From Chryseobacterium sp. S0630 (lineage in GTDB: Bacteria > Bacteroidota > Bacteroidia > Flavobacteriales > Weeksellaceae), in contig NZ_JAMZGF010000033.1 in assembly GCF_024158915.1 (NCBI RefSeq), forward strand, positions 1 to 54,459: DNA of 54,459 bases. Direction: 5' to 3'. The position numbers and the translations under genes were made by a program. The notes under the pieces were generated by a model. The model was not told the DNA's origin. It saw only the letters and a program-made list of their open reading frames with translations, and searched no databases. This document shows positions 43,025-51,246 of the stretch, piece by piece. Numbering within the stretch: position 1 is the first letter of the stretch; each line of letters opens with the position of its first letter.

Positions 43025-44173
43025 TTATTTTTCATTGAGAAACGCCTGTTCTTCTTTGGAAAGCAGTGTTATCCCAGCTTTTTTTTCTTTTACAGGAACA
43101 TTATTCCAGATACTGATCTTAAAATCAACCTTCGGATTAAGCCCTTTCTTATCACTTTTGGTAAAAGTAGTATAGATAATTTCACGACTGAATTTCCTTA
43201 CATGAGTTTCATCTTTATAAAAAACGGTAAAACCATCTCCTTCCAGCTTCGTCAATGCAGGTACATAGACACCATCTTTTTTATAAAAATCAAAAATCAG
43301 TGTGGCATCACCAAGCTTGTACTGAAATTCTCTTCCATCTGTTGTAGTTTTCTTCATGGTAGGAAAATCTGTCTGATAATAATGCGTTTCAAAATAAGTA
43401 ATCACTTTATCTGCTTTATTATATTTAAATTCACCTTTCATCTGAATTCCTCTTACCGATTCTATTTTAAAGGTAATCAGCTGTTCATCACCTTCCTCAA
43501 AAATCAACCTTCCGGTATATTTACAATCCTTCATTCTCAGATGCTGGAGTGTTCTGTAAAGTTCATAATTCAGAAAGAGGTTTCCTAGATATTCATGTGA
43601 AAACTCATTGGTTTTTCCCGTGAAAATGCTATCAGTATTTACTTTCTTCAGATATTTAACGTTATTCAGCTGCATCTGAAGGATTTCATCATAGTTTTTA
43701 CGAAAACCATCTTTAAAATTATATTGGTTATTTTTACTCCAGAACTTGGCTTCTGCAATGACCAGAAAGTAGAGCTTATTATTATCAAAACCTTTTTCCT
43801 TGTATACAACGTCATAAAGAGAAGGATCATCATAATATTTTTTATGATAATTTTTACTGATGTCTTCAAATATTTTTTTGATGTCTACATTGATGATTTT
43901 GATCTCATCGATATTTTTATAGACAGGTTTAAGTTTTACCTGGGCGTTATAGGTTTGTATTTTCTCTTTTTGAAAACCTGAAGCAGAAATTTCAAAATTG
44001 ACAGCATCTGAGTTCACTGGAGCAAAACCATCTTCATTGGTATAAATGATTTGATCCTGAAGGATAATTCTTGCATTGGGAATAGGATTTCCATTTTCGG
44101 AATCCACTACTCTTAATTTCTGTGCAGAAAAAAAGCCGAAAAAGAAAATGAATAAAAGATAAAAGGACTTCAT
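43025..44173 (-). CDS. Secreted protein with carboxypeptidase-like regulatory domain
   Basis: 382 residues. A signal peptide (YLLFIFFFGFFSAQ) is followed by a CarboxypepD_reg-like domain (KLRVVDSENGNPIPNARIIL, 18-37), the strand-rich module common at the N-terminus of Bacteroidota outer-membrane and periplasmic proteins. The remaining 290 residues are strand- and lysine-rich (YYQTDFPTMKKTTTDGREFQ, FKYNKADKVITYFE) and not recognised; there is no TonB box or plug. A TATATTTG promoter octamer lies upstream. Confidence 0.7.
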   Translation of the reverse strand: MKSFYLLFIFFFGFFSAQKLRVVDSENGNPIPNARIILQDQIIYTNEDGFAPVNSDAVNFEISASGFQKEKIQTYNAQVKLKPVYKNIDEIKIINVDIKKIFEDISKNYHKKYYDDPSLYDVVYKEKGFDNNKLYFLVIAEAKFWSKNNQYNFKDGFRKNYDEILQMQLNNVKYLKKVNTDSIFTGKTNEFSHEYLGNLFLNYELYRTLQHLRMKDCKYTGRLIFEEGDEQLITFKIESVRGIQMKGEFKYNKADKVITYFETHYYQTDFPTMKKTTTDGREFQYKLGDATLIFDFYKKDGVYVPALTKLEGDGFTVFYKDETHVRKFSREIIYTTFTKSDKKGLNPKVDFKISIWNNVPVKEKKAGITLLSKEEQAFLNEK

Positions 44174-44206
44174 GGTTATTTGTTATATTAGTTTTAATTA
44201 ATAACA

Positions 44207-44214
44207 CAAATATA
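44207..44214 (-). promoter_or_regulatory. Promoter -7 box, TATATTTG
   Basis: Exact TAnnTTTG octamer on the reverse strand, 33 nt before the gene ending at 43025. Confidence 0.55.
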
Positions 44215-44356
44215 GATCAGGAAGTACATAGAAGAACAGAAGTTTAGTACACTTTAATACTATTTAACACTAAAAATTTAAATTCAGCAAAATGCATTCT
44301 AAAACTGGGAATTTTTAATCTATTTCACATTAAAACACTTTTTGTATTCCGGAAAT

Positions 44357-44381
44357 AAAAAAACCGGCTTCAAAAGCCGGC
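44357..44381 (-). terminator. Rho-independent terminator
   Basis: CCGGCTT/AAGCCGG hairpin on the reverse strand followed by seven T residues, ending the histone H1-like gene. Confidence 0.82.
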
Positions 44382-44391
44382 TAAAGGTGAA

Positions 44392-44568
44392 TTATTTCTT
44401 AGCTTCTTCTACAGAAACTTTTCTGAATTCTTTGAACAATTTGCTTAGTTCTAAAGCTGCTTTACGAGCTCTTGTACCAGCTGCTTTGTTTCCTTTTTCC
44501 GCTTGTTGGTTTGCCTCAGTTGTGAACGCTTCAAATTCTGCGTTGATTTTTTCAATTAGTTCTTTCAT
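44392..44568 (-). CDS. Histone H1-like small basic protein
   Basis: 58 residues, below common length limits, reading MKELIEKINAEFEAF at the start and KAAGTRARKAALELSKLFKE in the middle, ending EEAKK. The Ala/Lys-rich helical pattern matches the short histone H1-like (Hc1-type) proteins conserved in flavobacteria, which are thought to bind DNA; direct evidence for their role is limited. A TATATTTG promoter lies 20 nt upstream and a terminator directly downstream, so the gene is a compact single unit. The open frame on the opposite strand is its antisense shadow. Confidence 0.85.
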   Translation of the reverse strand: MKELIEKINAEFEAFTTEANQQAEKGNKAAGTRARKAALELSKLFKEFRKVSVEEAKK

Positions 44569-44588
44569 TTATTTAAAAATTTAGGCTG

Positions 44589-44596
44589 CAAATATA
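44589..44596 (-). promoter_or_regulatory. Promoter -7 box, TATATTTG
   Basis: Exact TAnnTTTG octamer for the histone H1-like gene. The remaining 280 nt up to 44876 are A+T-rich and show no gene, clear terminator or repeat. Confidence 0.6.
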
Positions 44597-44876
44597 GGTT
44601 TTATGGTGATTCCAGCCTAATTGTGTTGAAAAAAAATAGTGGATTTAATCATTTTTTCTGAGTCTTTCTTAAATTCAATTTAATTTTTAAAATAAAATCA
44701 AATTATTGTAGAAAATCAACCACGTATCTGAGGGTTTATATACAGAAGAAATCAATATTTAAATAAACCACTCAGAATCAATAAGAATCAACAAAAACAA
44801 CAAACAAGATTCTCTTAAAAAAGCTTATTGACAAAGCCATTTGATTTCCTTATCATACTTAATTATTTTTAACCGT

Positions 44877-46292
44877 TCAAAACTGTAGTTCTTTTGCTTT
44901 CCTGCCTGCATTTTTTAATAAAACAATGCTTTCAGGAGTAATTCTTTCGGCAAAAACAATCCTGAAATGATAATGGTATTTGTCAGTGAACGAAAAGGTA
45001 TTTCCGGGAGTAAACAGAATCTGATGCTCTTCACAATACTGATAAAATCTTTTCATATCCATATTTTCCGGAAGCTCTCCCCAAATGCTGTAACCTCCCA
45101 GTGGCCTATGAAAATAAGCCTCTTCCGGAAAGAATTTCCTTAACGCTTCCAATACCTGAACAGCCTGCTGATTGAGTTTTTTCCGAAATGAACGGAGATG
45201 TCTTTCATAACTATTCCCCTGCAGCAGCTTCAACACCAGTTCCTGATAAATGGGAGAAACTGTACGCCCTAAAGCAAATCTTACCCTTTCGGATTTTGCA
45301 TAGAAATCGCCCGCATACAACCAGCCTAAACGAATTCCGGGAGCTAACGTCTTTGAAAATGAGGAGTACATCATCACTATTCCCTTTTTATCAAAGCTTT
45401 TGATACTTCTCGGTCTTTGTTCTCCAAAATAAAGATCGGAATACATATCATTCTCAATAATACAGAACTGATGAATTTCGGCGATGCTCAGAATTTCTTT
45501 TTTTGTTTCATCCTTCATTACAAAACCTGTGGGATTGTGAAAATTGGGAGTCGTAATAAGAGCGCAGATTTTATTTTCCTTGCAGATCTTCTGGAAATAT
45601 TCAGTGTCAAAGCCTGTTTTATAATGCACAGGAATCTCAATAACTTTCAGTTCGAGATGAGCAAGCACTTCCAATACAGAAAACACGCAGGGACTTTCAA
45701 CAGCAACCACATCCCCAGATTTTGTAACTGATTTTAAAGCAATTGTCAGTGCCTGCAAAGCACCATCAGTAATAATTATTTCTTCAGGGTTTAATGCACA
45801 GCCATAGGTTCCCATTTGTTTTGCAATATGCTTTCTCAGCTCTTCCAAACCGTTTGAAGGGTAATATCTGAGCAGTGCTGCTCCTTTTTCACGAATGACT
45901 TCCTGCATTGTTCTGAGAATAAGCTTCTGTGGAATCAACAGGTCTCCGGGCATGGCGGTATTGAAAGAACTTGATTCTGATGTTCTTTTAGAAGTCAGCA
46001 TTATATTTTTCATAAATACCTCATCTCTCACTACAGGCGGAAGCTTTGTTCTTAGTTCGGGAATATTTTCCTCTTGAATCCCTGTGACGAAATAGCCAGA
46101 CCGTGGATTACTTCTGATCAACCCTCTAATCATGAGATATTCAAATCCGCTTTGTACCGAGCTTGTACTCAGTTTGTATTTTTCTTTGATGTCACGAACG
46201 GATGGAAGCCTGTCATTTTCCTGTAAAATTCCACTGTAGATCTGCTTCTCTATTTCAGCCGTAAAAACTTCGTACTTATAAGGTTTCATCAT
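44877..46292 (-). CDS. MocR family regulator (GntR winged helix fused to aminotransferase)
   Basis: 471 residues. The first 70 are a GntR winged helix (LPSVRDIKEKYKLSTSSVQ, then GLIRSNPRSGYFV). The rest is a fold-type I aminotransferase domain that binds pyridoxal phosphate as an effector site; the Schiff-base lysine is in SSFSKTLAPGIRLGW. MocR proteins often control vitamin B6, GABA, taurine or transport genes and commonly regulate the divergent neighbour, here the gene at 46411. Three CTGTAC boxes lie between the two genes. Confidence 0.92.
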   Translation of the reverse strand: MMKPYKYEVFTAEIEKQIYSGILQENDRLPSVRDIKEKYKLSTSSVQSGFEYLMIRGLIRSNPRSGYFVTGIQEENIPELRTKLPPVVRDEVFMKNIMLTSKRTSESSSFNTAMPGDLLIPQKLILRTMQEVIREKGAALLRYYPSNGLEELRKHIAKQMGTYGCALNPEEIIITDGALQALTIALKSVTKSGDVVAVESPCVFSVLEVLAHLELKVIEIPVHYKTGFDTEYFQKICKENKICALITTPNFHNPTGFVMKDETKKEILSIAEIHQFCIIENDMYSDLYFGEQRPRSIKSFDKKGIVMMYSSFSKTLAPGIRLGWLYAGDFYAKSERVRFALGRTVSPIYQELVLKLLQGNSYERHLRSFRKKLNQQAVQVLEALRKFFPEEAYFHRPLGGYSIWGELPENMDMKRFYQYCEEHQILFTPGNTFSFTDKYHYHFRIVFAERITPESIVLLKNAGRKAKELQF

Positions 46293-46302
46293 ATCACTTC
46301 AA

Positions 46303-46363
46303 CTGTACTGAACAAATTTACAAAAATACCTTTCTGTACCGATTATATTTTAGCAAACTGTAC
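46303..46363. promoter_or_regulatory. Three CTGTAC boxes, candidate MocR operator
   Basis: CTGTAC occurs in direct orientation at 46303-46308, 46334-46339 and 46358-46363. The first lies near the expected MocR transcription start, the others upstream of the promoter of the gene at 46411. Repeated boxes between a MocR gene and its divergent neighbour suggest its binding site. Confidence 0.5.
46313..46328 (-). promoter_or_regulatory. Tandem promoter octamers TATTTTTG and TAAATTTG for the MocR gene
   Basis: Two exact TAnnTTTG octamers abut on the reverse strand, flanked on both sides by CTGTAC boxes. Confidence 0.5.
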
Positions 46364-46386
46364 CCCTTTTGAACGGATTAATCTTA

Positions 46387-46394
46387 TAATTTTG
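46387..46394 (+). promoter_or_regulatory. Promoter -7 box, TAATTTTG
   Basis: Exact TAnnTTTG octamer 16 nt before the GNAT-like gene. A TTTG at 46368-46371 lies 15 nt upstream, somewhat close for a -33 box. Confidence 0.5.
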
Positions 46395-46410
46395 AATAAA
46401 AAAAAATCCC

Positions 46411-46926
46411 ATGGATATCATTTCAAAATTTACAGTAGGTTCTGAAGAGGGAATTTCTGATCTTATAACCATTATAGATTCTTCCGTTTATACATTGCAC
46501 AAAGAGTTTGTAAGTGAGGAAGACATCAAAAAATATATTCAGCAACAAATTGATCCGAGAAAGATGATCAATGATCTGAACAATCTCTCCAACCAACTGA
46601 TCATGACTTATGCTGATCAGAAGCCAATCGGATACAGCATTATAAAAAGCGGTTCTTTACACCCAGGAATTCCAGATGGAAAAAGAGCAACAGAAATAAG
46701 TTTTGTGATTCTTTCAGAGTTTGACACTCCTGAAACAAGAGAATCTCTTTGGAAAAAATGCAGATCTGCAGTAAGTTTCACAGATATTATTTGGATCAAT
46801 ATACTGGATCATGATCCGCTTGCTGATTTTTTAAAAGAGTGTGGTTTTATAGCTGCGGAAAGTTCGAAGGCTGGCCCTTTTCAAATGCCTTCCCATATTT
46901 TGGAATTGGAAATCAATAAAAGTTAA
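46411..46926 (+). CDS. GNAT-like acetyltransferase domain protein
   Basis: 171 residues, soluble. An N-terminal helical part (VSEEDIKKYIQQQIDPRKM) is followed by strands IMTYADQKPIGYSIIKSG and ATEISFVILSEF, and a C-terminal IIWINILDHDPLADFLKECGF segment, which resembles the end of the GNAT fold. The classical acetyl-CoA loop (QxxGxG/A) is not obvious, so the assignment is tentative. It is divergent from the MocR gene and probably controlled by it. Confidence 0.55.
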   Translation: MDIISKFTVGSEEGISDLITIIDSSVYTLHKEFVSEEDIKKYIQQQIDPRKMINDLNNLSNQLIMTYADQKPIGYSIIKSGSLHPGIPDGKRATEISFVILSEFDTPETRESLWKKCRSAVSFTDIIWINILDHDPLADFLKECGFIAAESSKAGPFQMPSHILELEINKS

Positions 46927-47046
46927 TTCTTAATGACAGATTGCACAGGTATTTGTGTATGCTTTAATGGTAGTTCTTCTTTTTATTTTATTGATATTGA
47001 GAAAGACTATAGTTCTTATTTTTATTATCTCACTAAAAATTATTTT

Positions 47047-47066
47047 AGGTAAGCAATTGTTTACCT
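47047..47066. promoter_or_regulatory. 20-bp near-perfect palindrome upstream of AraC-type gene
   Basis: AGGTAAGCAA and TTGTTTACCT are inverted copies with a single mismatch. The palindrome ends on the first base of the -7 box at 47066, so a bound protein would block the promoter. Confidence 0.55.
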
Positions 47067-47073
47067 ATCTTTG
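47066..47073 (+). promoter_or_regulatory. Promoter -7 box, TATCTTTG
   Basis: Exact TAnnTTTG octamer 19 nt before the ATG at 47093. Confidence 0.55.
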
Positions 47074-47092
47074 ATTTTTATAATTTTTACCT

Positions 47093-48007
47093 ATGAGTGA
47101 TCAGCTGGAAACTATAGAAGATTATTACAGACGTATCCGTAAAAATCAGATTAAAATGTTTGATTCTGAGGATTTTGAAACAGGAAAATCCCATTTCAAC
47201 ATTTCGATGCGGAGATACTGCAGCTTTAAAAGCCCTTATAACCGTCGTGATTATTATAAAATCAGCTTTATCATCGGAAAAGGCACCATCCACTATGGTT
47301 CACATCAGCTGTTTATAGATGGTCCTGCCCTATTCTTCCCTTCCCCAAGCATCCCTTATTCCTGGGAATGTGAAAGCGATATACAGGAAGGATATTTCTG
47401 CCTGTTTAATCAGGAATTTTTTAATGGAAATTCAGAATTCAATCTGTTTAAAAAGACATCAATGTTCAAGGAATGGAGCAAACCGGTTGTTTTTCTGACG
47501 GAAGAACAGACCCAACTAGCCACTCTTTATTTTGATCAGATTTACAGAATGAATAACTCTACCTATCCTTTCCGCTGCAGCAGCATCAAAAGTAATCTTG
47601 CTTCTGTTATGCATCTGGCACTGGAAAACCGTGTGGAAGATATCAATCCTAATGAGCTTCCTGCCAATGTACGTCTCTACAAGCTATTTGATGAATTGCT
47701 CAACAAGCAGTTTCCGTTGGACTCCCCTGCTTATCCGCTGGCTTTAAAAACTCCTTCAGACTTTGCTGAGCATCTGAATGTGCATGTCAATCATTTAAAT
47801 TCTTCGGTAAAATCTGTAACCCATCTTACTACAACACAGATTATTAAAGAAAAAATGTTTGAAGAATCCAAAAATCTGCTGAAATATACCAATTGGGATA
47901 TTGCTCAGATTGGTTATACATTAGGTTTTGACCAGCCTGCACATTTTAATAACTTCTTTAAAAAGCATGCCCGTACTTCCCCATTAAAGTTTAAGAATTT
48001 ATCTTAA
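47093..48007 (+). CDS. AraC family transcriptional regulator
   Basis: 304 residues. The N-terminal ligand-binding domain (SPYNRRDYYKISFIIGKG) and C-terminal AraC domain (DFAEHLNVHVNHLNSSVKSV and IAQIGYTLGFDQPAHFNNFF) align along their length with the regulator at 24941-25882, so the two are paralogues. An MFS transporter gene follows 82 nt downstream with its own promoter octamer and is its likely target. The promoter of the regulator itself carries a near-palindrome, more typical of a dimeric repressor than of an AraC protein. Confidence 0.9.
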   Translation: MSDQLETIEDYYRRIRKNQIKMFDSEDFETGKSHFNISMRRYCSFKSPYNRRDYYKISFIIGKGTIHYGSHQLFIDGPALFFPSPSIPYSWECESDIQEGYFCLFNQEFFNGNSEFNLFKKTSMFKEWSKPVVFLTEEQTQLATLYFDQIYRMNNSTYPFRCSSIKSNLASVMHLALENRVEDINPNELPANVRLYKLFDELLNKQFPLDSPAYPLALKTPSDFAEHLNVHVNHLNSSVKSVTHLTTTQIIKEKMFEESKNLLKYTNWDIAQIGYTLGFDQPAHFNNFFKKHARTSPLKFKNLS

Positions 48008-48066
48008 TATTTGATTTTTGTAATTTTTACTTTGTCTTTTAAAATTCACTTTTCTGTTTCTTGACT

Positions 48067-48074
48067 TATTTTTG
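48067..48074 (+). promoter_or_regulatory. Promoter -7 box, TATTTTTG
   Basis: Exact TAnnTTTG octamer 15 nt before the MFS gene. Confidence 0.5.
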
Positions 48075-48089
48075 CATAGTAAAAAATGA

Positions 48090-49301
48090 ATGAACATGTT
48101 GAGAGAAGCATCTGAAAAACGAATCAGATTAATTACCATTATGGCTTTCGTGTCTATCCCGCTTTCGGGGTTTGTCACAGATATTTATTTGCCATCATTT
48201 CCTTCTATGGCCAAAGAAATGATGGTATCGGAAAAAGATATCCAGATTACATTAACTTCATATCTTCTTAGTTACGGGATTTCACAGTTGTTTGTTGGAG
48301 GAATTCTGGATAGCATCGGGCGCTATCGTCCTAAATTGATAGCATTATTCCTATTGATCCTGACCAGTATTTTAATTACGATGACGAACAGCATTTTACT
48401 GATTTGTCTGCTTCGTATTCTTCAGGGAGCTGCAGTTTCCGTACTTGTTGTGGCCACTCGTGCTATTTTTGTGGATATTTATGATGCTGAAAGGGTAAAA
48501 CATTACCTGAGCTATTTTACCATTGTATGGTCTTGCGGACCTATTCTGGCTCCTTTCCTCGGAGGATATCTTGAGAAAATCTTTAACTGGCATGCTAATT
48601 TTTATTTTCTGGCCGGATATGCAGGATTCCTATTCCTTTTTGAATGGTTCTTCAGTGAAGAGAGTCTTCCCCAGAAAAAGAAACTGGATCTTTCAGAGAA
48701 TATCAGCCTTTACAAAATGATGCTTAAAAACAGGATTTTCATGCTGGGTATTTTTATCTTAGGACTGAGCTATTCTATCGTGATGTTATTTAATATTACA
48801 GGCCCGTTTATTATTGAAAACACCTTCCATTTTACCCCTGTAGTTATTGGATACTGTACACTGATCTTAGGATTTTCATGGATGATCGGAGGGTTCATTG
48901 GAAAACGCAGACTGACTCTTGATTTTAAACCAAGGATTTTACAACCCATCCTTCTTCAGTTGATTCTGATCTCAGCCTTGATTATCACCAGCTATTTTAC
49001 AGAAAGTCTTTTCATTATGATCCCTTTTGCCTTTTTTATTCATATCTGTTCCGGAATTTTATTTACCTCTTTCTTTACGACAAGTATGCTTTACTTTCCG
49101 AAAAATGCAGGTACTGCCGGCGGATTGATGGGTGGATTGGTATATGTGATCACTTCTGTAACAAGTTTTATCATCTCAGTAAGCGGAACTGTAACGGATC
49201 AAAAAGGTCTTTCCTGGCGTTATCTGATTATTGCATGTTTCCTTTTGGGGATCATTCTTATTATGCATCAGGCCGTTAAAAAAGAAAAAGCAGAGAATTA
49301 A
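48090..49301 (+). CDS. MFS multidrug transporter, Bcr/CflA-like
   Basis: 403 residues with about 12 membrane helices. The signature TDIYLPSFPSMAKEMMVSEK (31-50) at the end of helix 1 is typical of the Bcr/CflA branch of drug:H+ antiporters, followed by GGILDSIGRYRPK in the loop between helices 2 and 3. It would export drugs or other small toxic compounds across the inner membrane. The start could be 48090 or 48096. Its stop lies in the loop of the following terminator. The AraC-type gene upstream is the likely regulator. Confidence 0.88.
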   Translation: MNMLREASEKRIRLITIMAFVSIPLSGFVTDIYLPSFPSMAKEMMVSEKDIQITLTSYLLSYGISQLFVGGILDSIGRYRPKLIALFLLILTSILITMTNSILLICLLRILQGAAVSVLVVATRAIFVDIYDAERVKHYLSYFTIVWSCGPILAPFLGGYLEKIFNWHANFYFLAGYAGFLFLFEWFFSEESLPQKKKLDLSENISLYKMMLKNRIFMLGIFILGLSYSIVMLFNITGPFIIENTFHFTPVVIGYCTLILGFSWMIGGFIGKRRLTLDFKPRILQPILLQLILISALIITSYFTESLFIMIPFAFFIHICSGILFTSFFTTSMLYFPKNAGTAGGLMGGLVYVITSVTSFIISVSGTVTDQKGLSWRYLIIACFLLGIILIMHQAVKKEKAEN

Positions 49302-49314
49302 CCTCTGCTTTTTT
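49287..49314 (+). terminator. Rho-independent terminator of the MFS gene
   Basis: 9-bp AAAGCAGAG/CTCTGCTTT stem whose loop contains the MFS stop codon, followed by T residues. Confidence 0.82.
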
Positions 49315-49358
49315 ATTGATATTAAATGCTCAAAATATATAGGTTGCTTTACATTCAT

Positions 49359-49389
49359 AAGAAAAGCGGCTACCATAGGGCAACCGCTT
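49359..49389 (-). terminator. Terminator of the sphingomyelinase gene
   Basis: 11-bp stem AAGCGGTTGCC/GGTAGCCGCTT with two G-T pairs on the reverse strand, followed by TTCTTATG, a weak T-run. Confidence 0.65.
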
Positions 49390-49423
49390 ATTACATTGTT
49401 GTGTAAATTGATAATCAATAATT

Positions 49424-51001
49424 CTAAAAAGGCTGTGCAACTGTATTGTTCATTTTAACTTCAAATTGAACATCAGGCGTTAAGCTTGTCCCGTTCAGGT
49501 AAATCCAGTCTGTTCCTGATTTATTATAAACCTGCAGATAATAGGTATTCCCAATTCCCGTGGTATCCTTGAAGGCAACAATATCTCCATCTTCCACACT
49601 TGTTGAAAAGTTTCCTGCCTTTTTCTTTACAATTTGAATCCTTAGGTTATAAGTCGTTTTCCCATATTTTGGATAAAAATAATAGCTACCACTGCCTGAA
49701 GAAAACCAATACCAGAAATGGTTAAGCCTTTCACTGCTCTCTACTCTTACATATCCTTCTTTCAGATCAAAATAATTGTCAGAATCTCCGATATTCACGA
49801 TATTAAACCAGGTTCTTGCATCACTTGGCAGTACAGAATTAACCGTCAGCCAATCATTAGGTGTTGAAAGGTTCGAACTGATATATTTTCCTGTTGCCAC
49901 AGATCTCAGTGAAATACGATCATGCTTTCTGAATTTCAAACTTTTCGTAGGAGTCTTCTGATCGGAGTAAACATTGGCTTCCACAGGATAATGATCTGAA
50001 TATTCTGTCCAATGATATTTAATTCCAGTTACATTCGTATACGTCATAAGGGTTGAAGCCACAGGATCGAATGCAATATTTTGCCAGGTTGGAGGCACAA
50101 GATGATCATTAGAAACCAAAATATAATCCAGATATTCTCTTTTATTGGCTGGATAAGGGTAATGATAAGAAGCCATCGTATTGGTTTTCGTATCCCATGA
50201 ATATTTTAATCCTCTGTATGTAGGGGCATTTACATTCAGGGTTTGCAGCATATCAGAATATTCAGGTGTATCTTTTATAATATTAAAATCTCCACCGTAG
50301 ATTACCATTTCATCTTCAGGGATATTCAGACGGTCAACAAATGATTTCATCATTCCCAACTGTTGTTTACGGATTTCCACATCTTTTCCATTACACGATG
50401 ACTGTGTAGACTGAGCATGAACTGCTATAAAGTGGATCCGTTTTCCTCCTTTTACTATTCTGGCGTAAGCAAAGCCTTTCAGGCAGTAACCATCAAAATC
50501 ACATCCTGCCGGAAAAATATACTGATCCATTCTTTCTATAGGATATTTACTGGCAATCATCACACCACCGTCTTCAAATCCTCCGGAGATAATCTCACGC
50601 CAATGGCCGAAAGTATTGTTCCACTCATTTTTTGTGCGTCCTACTATTGGAGTCTGATAAGGAAAAGTAGGAAGAAGTTTTTCACGCAGCTTATCGGAGG
50701 CTGCATTATCGAAACACTCCTGAAGCATCAGTACATCATAGTTCTTCAAAAAGGAAGCTTCACCAATTTTCTGAGCTCTCGCCTGTTGTGACCATTGTGT
50801 CATACCTGACACTGCGAGTTCTTTCAACAGGAATGTGTTATACGATAATACTTTGATATTTGGAAAACCACCTCTCATGGCATTTTCCTGTGCATTAGGA
50901 AGAGTCTCATCTGGCTGAAACTGATCTGACCTACACGATAAAAGGGTTAAAAGACAAAGTACCGGAAGAAACCGGAATAATGAAAATTTCATTTGATTCA
51001 T
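49424..51001 (-). CDS. Secreted sphingomyelin phosphodiesterase-like lipoprotein
   Basis: 525 residues. A type II signal peptide has lipobox LLSC (C23). The endonuclease/exonuclease/phosphatase domain is complete: N55, metal-binding E95 in LMLQECFD, H195 in AVHAQS, D238 and N240 in GGDFN, and the general base H337 in SDHYPVEA. Segments GCDFDGYCLKGFAYAR and GGVMIASKYPI match bacterial neutral sphingomyelinases (Bacillus SMase, staphylococcal beta-toxin). A strand-rich C-terminal domain of about 170 residues (with KSLKFRKHDRISLRSV) may bind membranes or glycans. It would split sphingomyelin or the bacterium's own sphingolipids; which is unknown. Confidence 0.88.
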   Translation of the reverse strand: MNQMKFSLFRFLPVLCLLTLLSCRSDQFQPDETLPNAQENAMRGGFPNIKVLSYNTFLLKELAVSGMTQWSQQARAQKIGEASFLKNYDVLMLQECFDNAASDKLREKLLPTFPYQTPIVGRTKNEWNNTFGHWREIISGGFEDGGVMIASKYPIERMDQYIFPAGCDFDGYCLKGFAYARIVKGGKRIHFIAVHAQSTQSSCNGKDVEIRKQQLGMMKSFVDRLNIPEDEMVIYGGDFNIIKDTPEYSDMLQTLNVNAPTYRGLKYSWDTKTNTMASYHYPYPANKREYLDYILVSNDHLVPPTWQNIAFDPVASTLMTYTNVTGIKYHWTEYSDHYPVEANVYSDQKTPTKSLKFRKHDRISLRSVATGKYISSNLSTPNDWLTVNSVLPSDARTWFNIVNIGDSDNYFDLKEGYVRVESSERLNHFWYWFSSGSGSYYFYPKYGKTTYNLRIQIVKKKAGNFSTSVEDGDIVAFKDTTGIGNTYYLQVYNKSGTDWIYLNGTSLTPDVQFEVKMNNTVAQPF

Positions 51002-51143
51002 AAGTTTTTAAGTTAAAATTGTTTTGTTTTGCTGCGGCCAAAGTAAAATTTACAGCATAAACAAAAATGAACTGAATGTTATCTAAATAATAATTTTCCG
51101 GTTCGTCATTTAACTATTAAAAATTATCATAATCTAACGGCCT

Positions 51144-51167
51144 AATTAGTTTTAATTAAAACTAATT
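51144..51167. promoter_or_regulatory. 24-bp perfect palindrome, candidate MarR operator
   Basis: AATTAGTTTTAA is followed directly by its exact inverted copy. It lies 5 bp upstream of the -7 box of the marR gene, where a bound dimer would block RNA polymerase. Confidence 0.7.
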
Positions 51168-51172
51168 TTTCG

Positions 51173-51180
51173 TATATTTG
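51173..51180 (+). promoter_or_regulatory. Promoter -7 box, TATATTTG
   Basis: Exact TAnnTTTG octamer, with expected transcription start near 51187 and a leader of about 60 nt to the ATG at 51247. Confidence 0.6.
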
Positions 51181-51246
51181 TTAGGATAAATCTTGCTGAA
51201 AATCCTTTTTAACAGGCGTTTTAGCCGTCTATTTCATTATAAAAGT

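Noticed and set aside
43004..43588. 194-codon open frame on the + strand
   Set aside because: Antisense to the secreted-protein gene at 43025-44173, which has a signal peptide, a recognised domain, promoter and terminator. The frame is low-complexity Phe/Ile-rich.
44184..44205. Second copy of the MarR operator
   Set aside because: Only one half and the centre (ATTAGTTTTAATTAA) match; in such A+T-rich sequence one half-site is weak evidence, so it is mentioned only under the MarR finding.
44342..44584. 80-codon open frame on the + strand
   Set aside because: Antisense of the histone H1-like gene; it starts within that gene's terminator and has no promoter of its own.
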